From CAIODY01 sp046051225 (GTDB taxonomy: Bacteria > Bacteroidota > Bacteroidia > Chitinophagales > CAIODY01): DNA of 64,000 bases. Made by a program: the position numbers and the translations under genes. Of this stretch, positions 44,630 through 53,911 are shown one piece after another (the stretch's first letter is position 1; every line of letters starts with the position of its first letter). The notes beneath the pieces are model-generated. The model saw nothing but the letters and a program-made list of their open reading frames with translations, had not been told where the DNA came from and searched no databases. The DNA lies in assembly GCA_046051225.1 (NCBI GenBank), contig JBJOOR010000017.1, forward strand, positions 9,131-73,130, written 5' to 3'.

Positions 44630-45652
44630 TTAGCTCATTAAAAAAGGATATTTATGAATATTTTTCAATGCTATGCCAGTACCTCTAACTACGGCTCTTA
44701 AAGGGTCATCGGCTACATGCACAGGAAGTTTTGTTTTGGCTGAAAGACGTTTATCCAAACCTCTTAACAAAGCGCCACCACCTGTTAAATACAAACCTGT
44801 ACGATAAATATCAGATGCTAATTCGGGTGGTGTAGTTTCTAAAGCTTTTAAAATTGCTTCTTCAATTTTAGAAATTGATTTATCTAATGCTTGTGCAATT
44901 TCGCTATAATTTACAGTAATTTCTTTTGGAATCCCTGTCATCAAATCTCTACCGCTTACTCTAAAATCATCAGGTGGATTTTCTAATTCAGTTAATGCCG
45001 AACCCACATTAATTTTAACTGATTCGGCTGTACGTTCACCAATTAAAATATTATGTGCTTTGCGCATGTATTCAATAATATCAGCCGTAAATTCATCACC
45101 AGCCACACGAATACTTTGGTCGCATACAATACCTGCTAAAGCAATGATTGCAATATCGGTAGTACCACCACCTATATCAATAATCATATTGCCCACAGGT
45201 TCTTCTACATCAATGCCAATGCCTATTGCAGCCGCCATTGGTTCATGAATTAAATATACTTCTTTGCCGCCAGCTTGTTCGGCACTATCTCTCACCGCAC
45301 GTTTTTCAACTTCGGTAATAGCACTTGGTATGCAAATAACCATTTTCCAACTTGGTGTAAGCAATGGCCGTTTCGGATTAATTAATTTAATCATTTCACG
45401 AATCATACTTTCGGCAGCATTAAAATCGGCAATTACACCATCTCTTAATGGGCGAATTGTTTTTAAATCTTCGTGGGTTTTTTCGTGCATCATCATCGCA
45501 CGTTTGCCTACTGCTATTACTTTTCCTGTAATTTTATTGATAGCAACAATAGAAGGTTCGTCAACCACCACTTTATCGTTATGAATAATAAGAGTGTTGG
45601 CTGTGCCTAAATCTATTGCAATTTCTTGCGTTAAAAAGTTGAATAATGCCAT
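44630..45652 (-). CDS. mreB: Rod shape-determining protein MreB
   Basis: Actin-like filament protein of 340 residues that directs lateral wall growth. ATPase motifs are IDLGTANTLI (phosphate 1), IIDIGGGTTDIAII (phosphate 2) and LTGGGALLRGLDKRL (adenosine). The hydrophobic N-terminus MALFNFLTQEIA may attach to the membrane. First gene of mreB-mreC-mreD-GT-C. Confidence 0.97.
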   Translation of the reverse strand: MALFNFLTQEIAIDLGTANTLIIHNDKVVVDEPSIVAINKITGKVIAVGKRAMMMHEKTHEDLKTIRPLRDGVIADFNAAESMIREMIKLINPKRPLLTPSWKMVICIPSAITEVEKRAVRDSAEQAGGKEVYLIHEPMAAAIGIGIDVEEPVGNMIIDIGGGTTDIAIIALAGIVCDQSIRVAGDEFTADIIEYMRKAHNILIGERTAESVKINVGSALTELENPPDDFRVSGRDLMTGIPKEITVNYSEIAQALDKSISKIEEAILKALETTPPELASDIYRTGLYLTGGGALLRGLDKRLSAKTKLPVHVADDPLRAVVRGTGIALKNIHKYPFLMS

Positions 45653-45764
45653 TTTTGGGCTATTTTTTTATAGCTGCCAAAGTTCATGTTTTTATTCCAT
45701 TTTTTTATTTGTTTGATAAGATATTTTTTCAAACATCTGTAATAAATATCTGCTTCAAAATAAG

Positions 45765-45772
45765 CACCTTTG
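45765..45772 (+). promoter_or_regulatory. Possible -7 box for rlmN
   Basis: CACCTTTG (one mismatch to TAnnTTTG) ends 4 bp before the rlmN ATG; if used, the mRNA would be leaderless. Confidence 0.35.
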
Positions 45773-45776
45773 CATT

Positions 45777-46829
45777 ATGAACGAAAAAAACAAACGTGAT
45801 ATACGTGAACTTACTTTAGATGATATTCAAAAAGCAATTGAAGCGATTAATGAAAAATCGTTTAGGGCTCAACAAATACATGATTGGCTTTGGTTGAAAC
45901 AATGCCGTAGTATTGATGAAATGACAAATTTATCGAAAGATTTAAGAGCATTTTTAAAAGAAACATTTGATTTTAAAGCTATTCAAACCGACCACATACA
46001 AGTTAGCACGGATGGTACAATGAAATTTAGATTTAAAACATTTGATAACCATTTTATTGAAGGCGTTTTAATTCCAACTACTGATAGATTAACGGCTTGC
46101 ATAAGTTCGCAAATAGGCTGTAGCCTTACTTGTAAGTTTTGTGCAACAGGAAAAATGGAAAGAGAAAGAAATTTATCATTTGCCGAAATATTTGATCAAG
46201 TTGCCATCATTAATAAGAAAACGATGGATGAATACGGTAGAAGATTAACAAACATTGTGTACATGGGCATGGGCGAACCGCTATTGAACTATAAAAATGT
46301 AATGAAATCAATTGAGCTAATTACATCGCCAAAAGCTTTAGGTATGAGCCCTACAAGGATTACTGTAAGTACAGCAGGCATTGCCAAGCAAATAAAACAA
46401 TTGGCTGACGAAAATGCAAAATTCAATCTTGCTTTATCGCTTCATGCGGCAGATAATCAAACCAGAAGCAAAATAATGCCGATTAATGATTCGAATAAAA
46501 TTGAAGAATTAATGGAGGTATTGGATTACTATTATAAGAAAACAAAATTGCCTGTAACCTACGAGTACATTTTGTTTGAAGATATTAATGATTCGGAAGA
46601 AGATGCTCAAAACTTAATTAAGCTTTGCCGCCGAGTGCCTTCAAAAGTTAATATTATTGAATACAATCCTGTGGCTGGAACTGGGTTTGAAAAACCTACC
46701 GATAAAAGATTTGATAGTTTTATTGAAATATTGGAAGAAAGCAGAATAAATGTTCGAGTTAGAAGAAGCCGTGGTAAAGACATTGACGCTGCTTGCGGAC
46801 AATTAGCAAACAAGGGTGAAAAGAATTAA
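45777..46829 (+). CDS. rlmN: 23S rRNA (adenine(2503)-C(2))-methyltransferase
   Basis: Radical SAM enzyme of 350 residues that methylates A2503 of 23S rRNA and A37 of some tRNAs. The cluster motif is C-x3-C-x2-C at Cys115, 119 and 122 (GCSLTCKFCATGK). The catalytic pair is Cys108 (TACISSQ) and Cys340 (DAACGQL). YMGMGEPLLNY and ITVSTAGIAKQI are family motifs. Divergent from mreB. Confidence 0.97.
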   Translation: MNEKNKRDIRELTLDDIQKAIEAINEKSFRAQQIHDWLWLKQCRSIDEMTNLSKDLRAFLKETFDFKAIQTDHIQVSTDGTMKFRFKTFDNHFIEGVLIPTTDRLTACISSQIGCSLTCKFCATGKMERERNLSFAEIFDQVAIINKKTMDEYGRRLTNIVYMGMGEPLLNYKNVMKSIELITSPKALGMSPTRITVSTAGIAKQIKQLADENAKFNLALSLHAADNQTRSKIMPINDSNKIEELMEVLDYYYKKTKLPVTYEYILFEDINDSEEDAQNLIKLCRRVPSKVNIIEYNPVAGTGFEKPTDKRFDSFIEILEESRINVRVRRSRGKDIDAACGQLANKGEKN

Positions 46830-46942
46830 GTGTATTAAATTGTACAAGTTTTTTAATTTTTGTTAATTTTATAAACTTAAAATATATGCATAGCTGCAAT
46901 AGTTGATTATTTTTACATCGAAACAAAAAAACACTAAGTAAT

Positions 46943-47611
46943 ATGGCAATTGAAAGAATTAAAGTTTTATTAGCAGATGACCATCAATTAATTTTAGATG
47001 GAATTAATTTGTTGATTAAAGACGCACCAGATATTGATGTGGTGGATGAAGCAAACCACGGCGAAGAAGTATTGGATGTATTAAGCAGAAGGAAAATTGA
47101 TGTGGTGTTGATGGATGTGAATATGCCTGTAAAAGATGGTATTGCTACTACTAAAGAAATTAAAGCTAATTATCCTGATGTAAAAGTATTAGCCCTTTCA
47201 ATGGTTAATGAAGGACCAATTATTACAAAAATGTTAGAAGCTGGTGCTTCGGGATATGTATTAAAAACTACATCGAAAGACGAATTATTAAGTGCTTTAA
47301 GGAAGGTGGCAAGTGGCAGTAAATATTTCAGTAGTGATGTAAGTGAAACAATGATGAATGGTTTTGCGGCATCTCGTGAAAAAATGAAAATGGCTCAACA
47401 AACGATGATGAAAGACCATTTAACACTTCGTGAAATTGAAATTATCAGATTAATTGTTGAAGGATATTCGAATGCTGAAATTGCTGAAAAATTAATTCGT
47501 AGCCCTCGAACAATTGATACACATAGAACAAATATTATGAAAAAAATTGAAGTTCACAATATTGCAGGCTTAATAAAATACGCCATGGCTAATGGTTTAA
47601 TGGAATCGTAG
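46943..47611 (+). CDS. Response regulator with LuxR-type HTH
   Basis: NarL/FixJ-type regulator, 222 residues: receiver domain 6-125 with acidic pocket LADDH and phosphoacceptor Asp58 (VVLMDVNMP), then a four-helix DNA-binding domain from about 158 (LTLREIEIIRLIVEGYSNAE, RSPRTIDTHRTNIMKKI). No histidine kinase is adjacent, so its partner is elsewhere. A strong terminator follows. Confidence 0.95.
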   Translation: MAIERIKVLLADDHQLILDGINLLIKDAPDIDVVDEANHGEEVLDVLSRRKIDVVLMDVNMPVKDGIATTKEIKANYPDVKVLALSMVNEGPIITKMLEAGASGYVLKTTSKDELLSALRKVASGSKYFSSDVSETMMNGFAASREKMKMAQQTMMKDHLTLREIEIIRLIVEGYSNAEIAEKLIRSPRTIDTHRTNIMKKIEVHNIAGLIKYAMANGLMES

Positions 47612-47633
47612 TATATTAAATTTTTGAAAAAAG

Positions 47634-47670
47634 TAAATGCCTCAATCATTCATTTGATTGAGGCATTTTA
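47634..47670 (+). terminator. Terminator after the response regulator
   Basis: A stem of about 13 bp (AATGCCTCAATC with GATTGAGGCATT) around a short loop, ending in a T-rich run. Confidence 0.8.
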
Positions 47671-47818
47671 AGTTTTATTACTTACTGCATCCCTATTTAT
47701 ACGGATAAAAAAATACGTTGCAGATGAAGTATAATTACGATTTGTAAGTGAATAATTTATGCTTAAGTTGATAGTAGTTTTGTGGAGTAATTTTTCTGAA
47801 AACACAACAAGGAAAAAA

Positions 47819-47846
47819 AACACAGAACACAAAACACACAACCCAA
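47819..47846. repeat. Heptamer array upstream of the RCC1 gene
   Basis: Four units: AACACAG, AACACAA, AACACAC, AACCCAA. The last base is the A of the chosen ATG, so the array replaces the usual ribosome-binding region. Confidence 0.7.
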
Positions 47847-50026
47847 TGAGCACAAAAACAAGAAGAGCATTTACCAATGCACTTAAAATTGCCAGTATCT
47901 TAATGCTACAACTTATTGTAGTAATTTATGTAACCAAAGCCAATCTTCAAACATCTGCTGGCTTCAGTCATGCATTAATAATAAAAAACGGAAAAGTATA
48001 TGCATGGGGCAATAATGATCATGGTCAGTTAGGCAATGGCACTAAAGTAAATAGTTTAATACCTGTTGAAGTAAAAAATTTAAATAATGTAGTATCTGTT
48101 AGTACAGGTTTATATTTTTCAATGGCTTTAACATCCGAAGGAAAAGTTTATAGTTGGGGTACAAATACTTTAGGACAATTGGGATTAACTGATATACAAA
48201 TGGCTACTGAACCAGTTGAAATAACTTCATTATCTAATATAAAATATATTGCATCAGCTGGCGATCATGCATTGGCTTTAACATCTAAAGGAAGTGTAAT
48301 GGCTTGGGGAAGCAATGCAAATGGCGAACTAGGTGATGGCTCAACAATTAATCAATTTAAACCTATTGAAATAAAAGGATTAGAAAAAATAGTAAAAGTA
48401 ACAGCAGGCATTGGTAATTCATTTGCTTTAGATGCTAAAGGTAATGTATTTGCTTGGGGCAGTAATGAACAAGGGCAATTAGGATTAGGAAATAATAATT
48501 CGCAATTAACACCAATAGTAGTTAGCGGATTAAAAAATATTATTCAAATTTCAGCAGGTAGATTTCATGCATTAGCATTAGATAGTAAAGGAAAAGTTTA
48601 TAGTTGGGGAAATAACGAAAAAGGACAACTCGGAATGGATAACGGAATGACAAATTCGTATTTGCCAATTGAAGTAAACGATTTACCAATTGTAAAAAAT
48701 ATTTCGTGTGGTGCCGATCATTGCACAGCCATCACAGGCGAAGGACAATTATATGTATGGGGTAGTAATGAATTATATGAATGCGGACAAACTAAACCCA
48801 ATATTTTCAAACCATTTTTATTAAACGAATCTTCTAATTTTCTAAGTATTGCTTCGGGTAGCCATTTTAATGTAGCTATTAAAAGCAATGGAATGGTGTA
48901 TGTATGGGGTAATAATACTGACGGACAATTAACCACCAATTTTAAAGATGTAAAAAATAATATTGTTACCGTTCGTGGATTAAAAGAAACCGAAACTATA
49001 TCAGCTTCATCAAAATTAATGCACACCTTATTGGTATCAGCCGATGGTAAAATTACATCTTCTGGAACAAATGAATACGGCCAATTAGGCGAAAGCGACA
49101 ATAATAAAACTGGAAGTATAGCCGATTTAAAAAATGTTGTTCAAGCATCTGCTGGCACTTATCATTCGGTGGCTGTAACGGGTAGTGGCAAAGTATATTG
49201 TTGGGGTGTAAACGGCTATGGGCAAGCAGGCGATACAGCATCATTACAAATTAATTATCCTTATTTAATAAAAAGTTTAGCCAATATTAAATATGTATCA
49301 GCTGGTGCAAATCATACATTAGCTTTAGCTACAGATGGAACTGTATATGCTTGGGGAAGCAATCGATATGGGCAATTGGGTACAGGCAATTATAAAGGAA
49401 GCAATAAACCTGTAAAAATAAAAGGATTAACAGATGTAGTAAAGATTGTAGCTGGCGAAAAACATAGTATTGCTATAACATCTAATGGTAGCGTATATGC
49501 TTGGGGAGCAAATGATGTAGCACAATTAGGTATTGGAAGAGTAAAAAATGCATTAAATCCTACTAAACTTGAGTTAGCTGCAGTGATAGATATTGCTTCT
49601 GAATTTAATCATACATTAGCACTTACCGCCGATGGAGCTGTGTATTCATGGGGCTTTAACGATCAAGGGCAAATTGGCGATGGAACTATTACTAATAAAT
49701 TTTATCCAACTGTAGTAAGCGGCATTGCTAATGTAAAATCAATTGCGGCAGGTGCAAATCATTCAATGGCTTTACTTGCAAATGGTGCATTTGTAGCTTG
49801 GGGAAATAACGAAAAAGGACAATTTGCCGATGGTACAAAACGCAGCTCAAGATTACCTATTCAAGAAAACAATATCATGAAAATTGCTGCTATAAATGGT
49901 GGTTATAATACCAGTACATTACTTACCACCGAAGGTATTTTAACCACTGCTGGCGAAACAATTACAAGCGATGATAAAAATACAGCTACCACTATGAATA
50001 TACCGAAAGCTTATTCTAAAAAGTAA
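47846..50026 (+). CDS. RCC1-repeat protein, probable double seven-bladed propeller
   Basis: 726 residues from the ATG at 47846; the frame is open to 47759 but the longer start runs through the heptamer array. One N-terminal hydrophobic segment (IASILMLQLIVVIYVT) acts as signal or anchor. Fourteen RCC1-type repeats can be counted from the recurring GKVYAWGNNxxGQLG motif, enough for two seven-bladed propellers; the eighth (KITSSGTNEYGQLGES) and fourteenth are degenerate. No T9SS sorting domain. Likely a cell-envelope protein with a binding role; partner unknown. Confidence 0.88.
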   Translation: MSTKTRRAFTNALKIASILMLQLIVVIYVTKANLQTSAGFSHALIIKNGKVYAWGNNDHGQLGNGTKVNSLIPVEVKNLNNVVSVSTGLYFSMALTSEGKVYSWGTNTLGQLGLTDIQMATEPVEITSLSNIKYIASAGDHALALTSKGSVMAWGSNANGELGDGSTINQFKPIEIKGLEKIVKVTAGIGNSFALDAKGNVFAWGSNEQGQLGLGNNNSQLTPIVVSGLKNIIQISAGRFHALALDSKGKVYSWGNNEKGQLGMDNGMTNSYLPIEVNDLPIVKNISCGADHCTAITGEGQLYVWGSNELYECGQTKPNIFKPFLLNESSNFLSIASGSHFNVAIKSNGMVYVWGNNTDGQLTTNFKDVKNNIVTVRGLKETETISASSKLMHTLLVSADGKITSSGTNEYGQLGESDNNKTGSIADLKNVVQASAGTYHSVAVTGSGKVYCWGVNGYGQAGDTASLQINYPYLIKSLANIKYVSAGANHTLALATDGTVYAWGSNRYGQLGTGNYKGSNKPVKIKGLTDVVKIVAGEKHSIAITSNGSVYAWGANDVAQLGIGRVKNALNPTKLELAAVIDIASEFNHTLALTADGAVYSWGFNDQGQIGDGTITNKFYPTVVSGIANVKSIAAGANHSMALLANGAFVAWGNNEKGQFADGTKRSSRLPIQENNIMKIAAINGGYNTSTLLTTEGILTTAGETITSDDKNTATTMNIPKAYSKK

Positions 50027-50072
50027 AATTTTACCCTGTAAATTAAGTTGTTCTTGTACAAAAAAACAGAAT

Positions 50073-51050
50073 TTATTTATACATCACTTCCTTTACTGCT
50101 TTCACAGTTTTTTCTACGCTTGGTAAAAACGCAGCTACCAAATTTGGTGCATAATGCATAGATGAATCTGCTGTCATTATTCTTCTTACTGGTGCATCTA
50201 AATAATCAAATGCATCACGTTGTAAATTAAAAGTAATTTCGGTAGCCACCGATCCAAATGGCCAAGCTTCTTCAACCACAACACATCTATTTGTTTTCTT
50301 TACCGATTCAATAATTGTAGCCATGTCTAAAGGGCGTATAGTACGCAAATCAATCACTTCAGCACTAATTCCTTCTTTAGCTAATTCTTCAGCAGCACCC
50401 AATGCAACCTTCATCATTTTATTAAATGATATTATAGTTACATCTGTTCCTTCACGTTTCACATCCGCTTTTCCTATCGGAATATAATATTCCTCTTCCG
50501 GTACTTCGCCCATATCGCCATACATCATTTCGCTTTCAAAAAAGCAAACAGGGTCGGCATCAACAATGGCAGATTTTAATAAACCTTTTGCATCATAAGG
50601 ATTTGAAACGCTGATTACTTTTAGCCCTGGTACATTTGCCATCCAACTTTCAAAAGCTTGGCTATGTTGAGCGCCTAATTGCCCTGCACTACCCGATGGT
50701 CCACGAAAAACAATGGGACAACCAAATTGCCCTGCACTCATTGCCCGTGTTTTTGCTGCCGAATTAATAATTTGATCAAAAGCCAATACTGCAAAATTCC
50801 AAGTCATAAATTCTACAATTGGTTTTACACCATTCATAGCTGCACCCACCGCAATAGCCGCAAAACCTAATTCGGCAATGGGTGTATCAATAATTCTTTT
50901 AGCACCAAATTCATCTAACATGCCTTGGCTTACTTTGTATGCACCATTATATTGTGCCACTTCTTCGCCCATTAAAAATACTTTAGGGTCTTTACGCATT
51001 TCTTCTTGCATGGCTTCACGTAAGGCTTGGCGAAAGGCTATTGTTCTCAT
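50073..51050 (-). CDS. pdhB: Pyruvate dehydrogenase E1 component subunit beta
   Basis: 325-residue beta chain of a heterotetrameric thiamine-diphosphate E1, which decarboxylates pyruvate to feed acetyl-CoA synthesis. Landmarks are FLMGEEVAQYNGAYKVSQGM, IDTPIAELGF, GPSGSAGQLGAQHSQ and EEAWPFGSVATEI. The alpha subunit and E2 are not adjacent. A close 2-oxoacid dehydrogenase E1 beta cannot be fully excluded. Confidence 0.93.
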   Translation of the reverse strand: MRTIAFRQALREAMQEEMRKDPKVFLMGEEVAQYNGAYKVSQGMLDEFGAKRIIDTPIAELGFAAIAVGAAMNGVKPIVEFMTWNFAVLAFDQIINSAAKTRAMSAGQFGCPIVFRGPSGSAGQLGAQHSQAFESWMANVPGLKVISVSNPYDAKGLLKSAIVDADPVCFFESEMMYGDMGEVPEEEYYIPIGKADVKREGTDVTIISFNKMMKVALGAAEELAKEGISAEVIDLRTIRPLDMATIIESVKKTNRCVVVEEAWPFGSVATEITFNLQRDAFDYLDAPVRRIMTADSSMHYAPNLVAAFLPSVEKTVKAVKEVMYK

Positions 51051-51086
51051 TGTAGTATAAATATTTTTTTATAAATTTATGGATTG

Positions 51087-51094
51087 CAAAAATA
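51087..51094 (-). promoter_or_regulatory. -7 box for pdhB
   Basis: TATTTTTG on the minus strand, about 36 bp before the ATG. Confidence 0.4.
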
Positions 51095-51146
51095 GAAGTA
51101 TAAGGCGTAAATAATAACTTTTATGTATTGATTTTTAAGAATAGAA

Positions 51147-52208
51147 TTAGCTATTTTCTTTTTCAAATTCTTTCATTGTATTTGTTAATTTCTCTACACA
51201 ATACAGCCCCATCGCATTATAAATTGAAGCTCTAAAAGCGCCAACGCTACGGTGTCCTATAATATTGATGATATTTTGTTTTGCTGTAAAATCAATAAAT
51301 GGTTGTTGATATTTTTCATCGCAATTAAATACTATATTCATTGGGCTACGATATTTTTTTTCAACCCAATTATTAAAAATTTTACTTTCATCAATTGTTT
51401 TGTACATCAATTCGGCTTTTAATTTATTTTGAATAAATATTTTTTCAAGCGTTTGTTGTTTCATCCATCTTAGCATTAATAAACTTACATACACTGAATA
51501 AACAGATGGTGTGCTATAAATTGAATTGGCTTCTACATTTTTTTTAAAATTAAAAACCGAAGGGCAATTATTATTAATTTTTTTAAGTAAATATTTTTTT
51601 ATAAAAACGATGGTACTGCCTGCTGTGCCTGTGTTTTTATGCGTTGAGGCATAAACAAAATCAAACTGATTGTAATCGATTGCTTTGCTTAGCAAACTGC
51701 TGCTCATATCGGCAAACAATGAAATTGCAGATTGTGGAATTTCATCAAATTGAGTTCCTTCAATTGTATTATTATGTGTAATATGTAAAAATTCGGCTTG
51801 GTTATCTAGTTCTACAATGTTGGGAATGGTATTATAATTATTTAAATAACCTGATGCTATTACTTTTGCATGGCTTACTAAATTAGTTTCGGCAATTATT
51901 TTTTTACTCCAATAGCCTGTATCAACAAATGCAGCATATTTTTTTTCAGTTAAAAAATTAAGTGGAATCATTGCAAACAAATTGCTAGCACCACCTGGCA
52001 AATACAAAATTTCAAAATCATCATTTAGATTGCAAAGCTCTTTCAATAAAGCTTTTGCTTCGTTAATTATAGCATCATAGGTTTTGTTTCTATGCGATAT
52101 TTCTATAATGCTTTCTCCATTTTTATAATGCAACACAGCTTCGGCGGCTTGTTTCAATACTTCATTAGGTAGCATTGCTGGACCAGAATTAAAATTACAA
52201 ACAGACAT
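51147..52208 (-). CDS. serC: Phosphoserine transaminase
   Basis: PLP-dependent enzyme of serine (and pyridoxal) biosynthesis: 3-phosphohydroxypyruvate plus glutamate to phosphoserine. 353 residues. NFNSGPAMLPNEVL at the start, SIIEISHRNKTYD, the PLP lysine in YASTHKNTGTAG and the C-terminal GHRSVGAFRASIYNAM fit SerC. The lysine context differs from the common GAQKN form. Other serine genes are not in the window. Confidence 0.95.
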   Translation of the reverse strand: MSVCNFNSGPAMLPNEVLKQAAEAVLHYKNGESIIEISHRNKTYDAIINEAKALLKELCNLNDDFEILYLPGGASNLFAMIPLNFLTEKKYAAFVDTGYWSKKIIAETNLVSHAKVIASGYLNNYNTIPNIVELDNQAEFLHITHNNTIEGTQFDEIPQSAISLFADMSSSLLSKAIDYNQFDFVYASTHKNTGTAGSTIVFIKKYLLKKINNNCPSVFNFKKNVEANSIYSTPSVYSVYVSLLMLRWMKQQTLEKIFIQNKLKAELMYKTIDESKIFNNWVEKKYRSPMNIVFNCDEKYQQPFIDFTAKQNIINIIGHRSVGAFRASIYNAMGLYCVEKLTNTMKEFEKENS

Positions 52209-52224
52209 TACTATAAATATTGAA

Positions 52225-52232
52225 ACAAAGAT
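52225..52232 (-). promoter_or_regulatory. -7 box for serC
   Basis: TATCTTTG on the minus strand, 16 bp before the ATG at 52208. Confidence 0.5.
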
Positions 52233-52323
52233 AACAGAATTGAAATAATGCTTACTGATTAAAATCGTTCCTATTTACACATTTTAAAATTAGGATGATG
52301 ATAAGCTTTTCATAATTGGGGTT

Positions 52324-52372
52324 AAAACAAAACACCCCATTTAAACAAAAGCTTAAACGGGGTGAAAAAAAA
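52324..52372 (-). terminator. Terminator after bamD-rpoZ
   Basis: Stem CACCCCgTTTAAgC with its complement (52333-52346 and 52351-52364) followed on the minus strand by a T-rich run. A/T runs on both sides would let it act in either direction. Confidence 0.75.
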
Positions 52373-52387
52373 CTGTAAAAAAAAATT

Positions 52388-52726
52388 TTATTGTTCTCTT
52401 GATGGATTGCGGCTATAAACCTTTCCATCCATATATTCTTGTGTAGCAAGAATTGTAGGATGTGGTAATTTTTCGTAATACTTACTGATTTCTATTTGTT
52501 CACGGTTTTCGTGAATTTCTTCTAAATTATCTGATGTACTAGCAAATTCGGCTAATTTATTGTGTAACTCTTCTCTTATAGTGCTGCTTAATTGATTAGC
52601 ACGTTTCGAAATAATTACTACAGTTTCGTAAGCATTATTTGTTTTAGCTTTTAATGCATCCATGCTACGTGTTTCAACGCCTGGATTGCTTGGAACCATC
52701 TTCTTTGCTGGAGGTGTATTGCTCAT
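52388..52726 (-). CDS. rpoZ: DNA-directed RNA polymerase omega subunit
   Basis: 112-residue Bacteroidota-type omega (RpoZ), which helps assemble RNA polymerase. The segment MDALKAKTNNAYETVVIISK, then RANQLSSTIREELHNKLAEF, is the family core. Directly after bamD (12 bp), the usual pairing in this phylum. Confidence 0.85.
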   Translation of the reverse strand: MSNTPPAKKMVPSNPGVETRSMDALKAKTNNAYETVVIISKRANQLSSTIREELHNKLAEFASTSDNLEEIHENREQIEISKYYEKLPHPTILATQEYMDGKVYSRNPSREQ

Positions 52727-52738
52727 ATATAAATATTA

Positions 52739-53554
52739 TTACTTGTTGGTTTTTAATTTTTCTAATTCGGCTCTTGAATTATCATAAATTTTTTGAGCAT
52801 CCTTAGAATATTTTGAAGTGGCAAATTTATCAATAAAATCTGAATAATAGTTTATTGTTGTAGATAATCTTTCTGTTTTTTTTGCAGTAATGCTTTCTTT
52901 AGCAAAATCATAGCTAGCTTTTATCATTTGAAATGATAAATAATCGGCATTTTTTGAATCAGGAAAATCTTTTAATACGGCTTTGTAGGCTATAATTGAT
53001 GCTTTAAAATTGCCAATATTATAATACAAATCGGCGGCTCGGGTGGCTTTTAGTTCTAACTTTTCTCGTAATTTAGTTATATACTCGTTGGCTTTTTCTA
53101 CTCGTGGATCTTCAGGATGATTATTGATAAATAATTGCAAGCCATTAATGCCTTTTGTAGTTTCGGTTTGGTCTAAATTTACTTCGGGCGATAGCAAGTA
53201 ATAACAATAGGCACCCATGTATTCGCATTCAGTTGCATTTTCATAATTTGGAAAATTATCGCTAATGTATTTAAAATGATAAGCCGCCATCATATAATCT
53301 TTGCTACCATAATGCGACCATGCGTAGTAATAATAAATCTGTTCGAAATTTTTTGTGCCTCGTAGGGTAGCCAATACTTCTTCGAATAAAGGTTGGGCTT
53401 TTTCAAACTCTTCTTTATTGTAAAATTCTTTGGCTTTGGTTAGTTTTAAATTCAAATCACCGCTTTTAAGCAGCTTTTGATAAGGGTCGCAGCTTGATAA
53501 AAGCATGGTACCTACTAAACCAATAATGGCGATATATATATACGATTTTTTCAT
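52739..53554 (-). CDS. bamD: Outer membrane assembly lipoprotein BamD
   Basis: 271-residue lipoprotein (lipobox MLLSSCDPYQ) of the BAM complex that inserts beta-barrel proteins. TPR units run through the chain: LTKAKEFYNKEEFEKAQPLF, YYYYAWSHYGSKDYMMAAYH and AADLYYNIGNFKASIIAYKA. Operon with rpoZ. Its promoter box lies only 7 bp before the ATG. Confidence 0.93.
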   Translation of the reverse strand: MKKSYIYIAIIGLVGTMLLSSCDPYQKLLKSGDLNLKLTKAKEFYNKEEFEKAQPLFEEVLATLRGTKNFEQIYYYYAWSHYGSKDYMMAAYHFKYISDNFPNYENATECEYMGAYCYYLLSPEVNLDQTETTKGINGLQLFINNHPEDPRVEKANEYITKLREKLELKATRAADLYYNIGNFKASIIAYKAVLKDFPDSKNADYLSFQMIKASYDFAKESITAKKTERLSTTINYYSDFIDKFATSKYSKDAQKIYDNSRAELEKLKTNK

Positions 53555-53561
53555 CGGGCTG

Positions 53562-53569
53562 CAAATGTA
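53562..53569 (-). promoter_or_regulatory. -7 box for bamD (very short leader)
   Basis: TACATTTG on the minus strand, a perfect match ending 7 bp before the ATG. Confidence 0.55.
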
Positions 53570-53694
53570 GCTAAAAGATTAATGAGTGGTATAACATCTT
53601 TAATTCAATTTTATTGTGTGCTGATTTTTATTGTTGTTCAGGCTAAGTAAGTGGAAATAAGCTTTGATAAAATTTGATGATTGACAAAGGAAGA

Positions 53695-53825
53695 TTGCCG
53701 AACAATTCGGCAAAAACGACACTACTTCTTGTTTTGTTACCAAGCTATTGGTTAAAGTTTATCCATCATTTTTTAAGATTATAAAATGGTTTTGGATGTT
53801 ATATAATGATTTTACAAGCTTGGTA
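53695..53825. other. Intergenic block with nested inverted repeats
   Basis: In the 340-bp gap between bamD and lspA no gene is seen. The gap holds a perfect hairpin TTGCCGAA-CAA-TTCGGCAA (53695-53713), and an outer pair TACCAAGCT (53738-53746) with AGCTTGGTA (53817-53825) enclosing ATCCA/TGGAT and CATTTT/AAAATG. This could be a relic mobile palindrome or a structured RNA. Confidence 0.45.
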
Positions 53826-53911
53826 CAATTGGAAAATATTTACGAAGTAAAAAATAGACTTATATTTTAAAACTAACTAAGAAAAATTGCTTCTCATAAT
53901 ATTTTGAAATT

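Noticed and set aside
47759..47845. Longer RCC1 protein start
   Set aside because: The added segment is a low-complexity translation of the AACACAN array, and a good ATG follows it.
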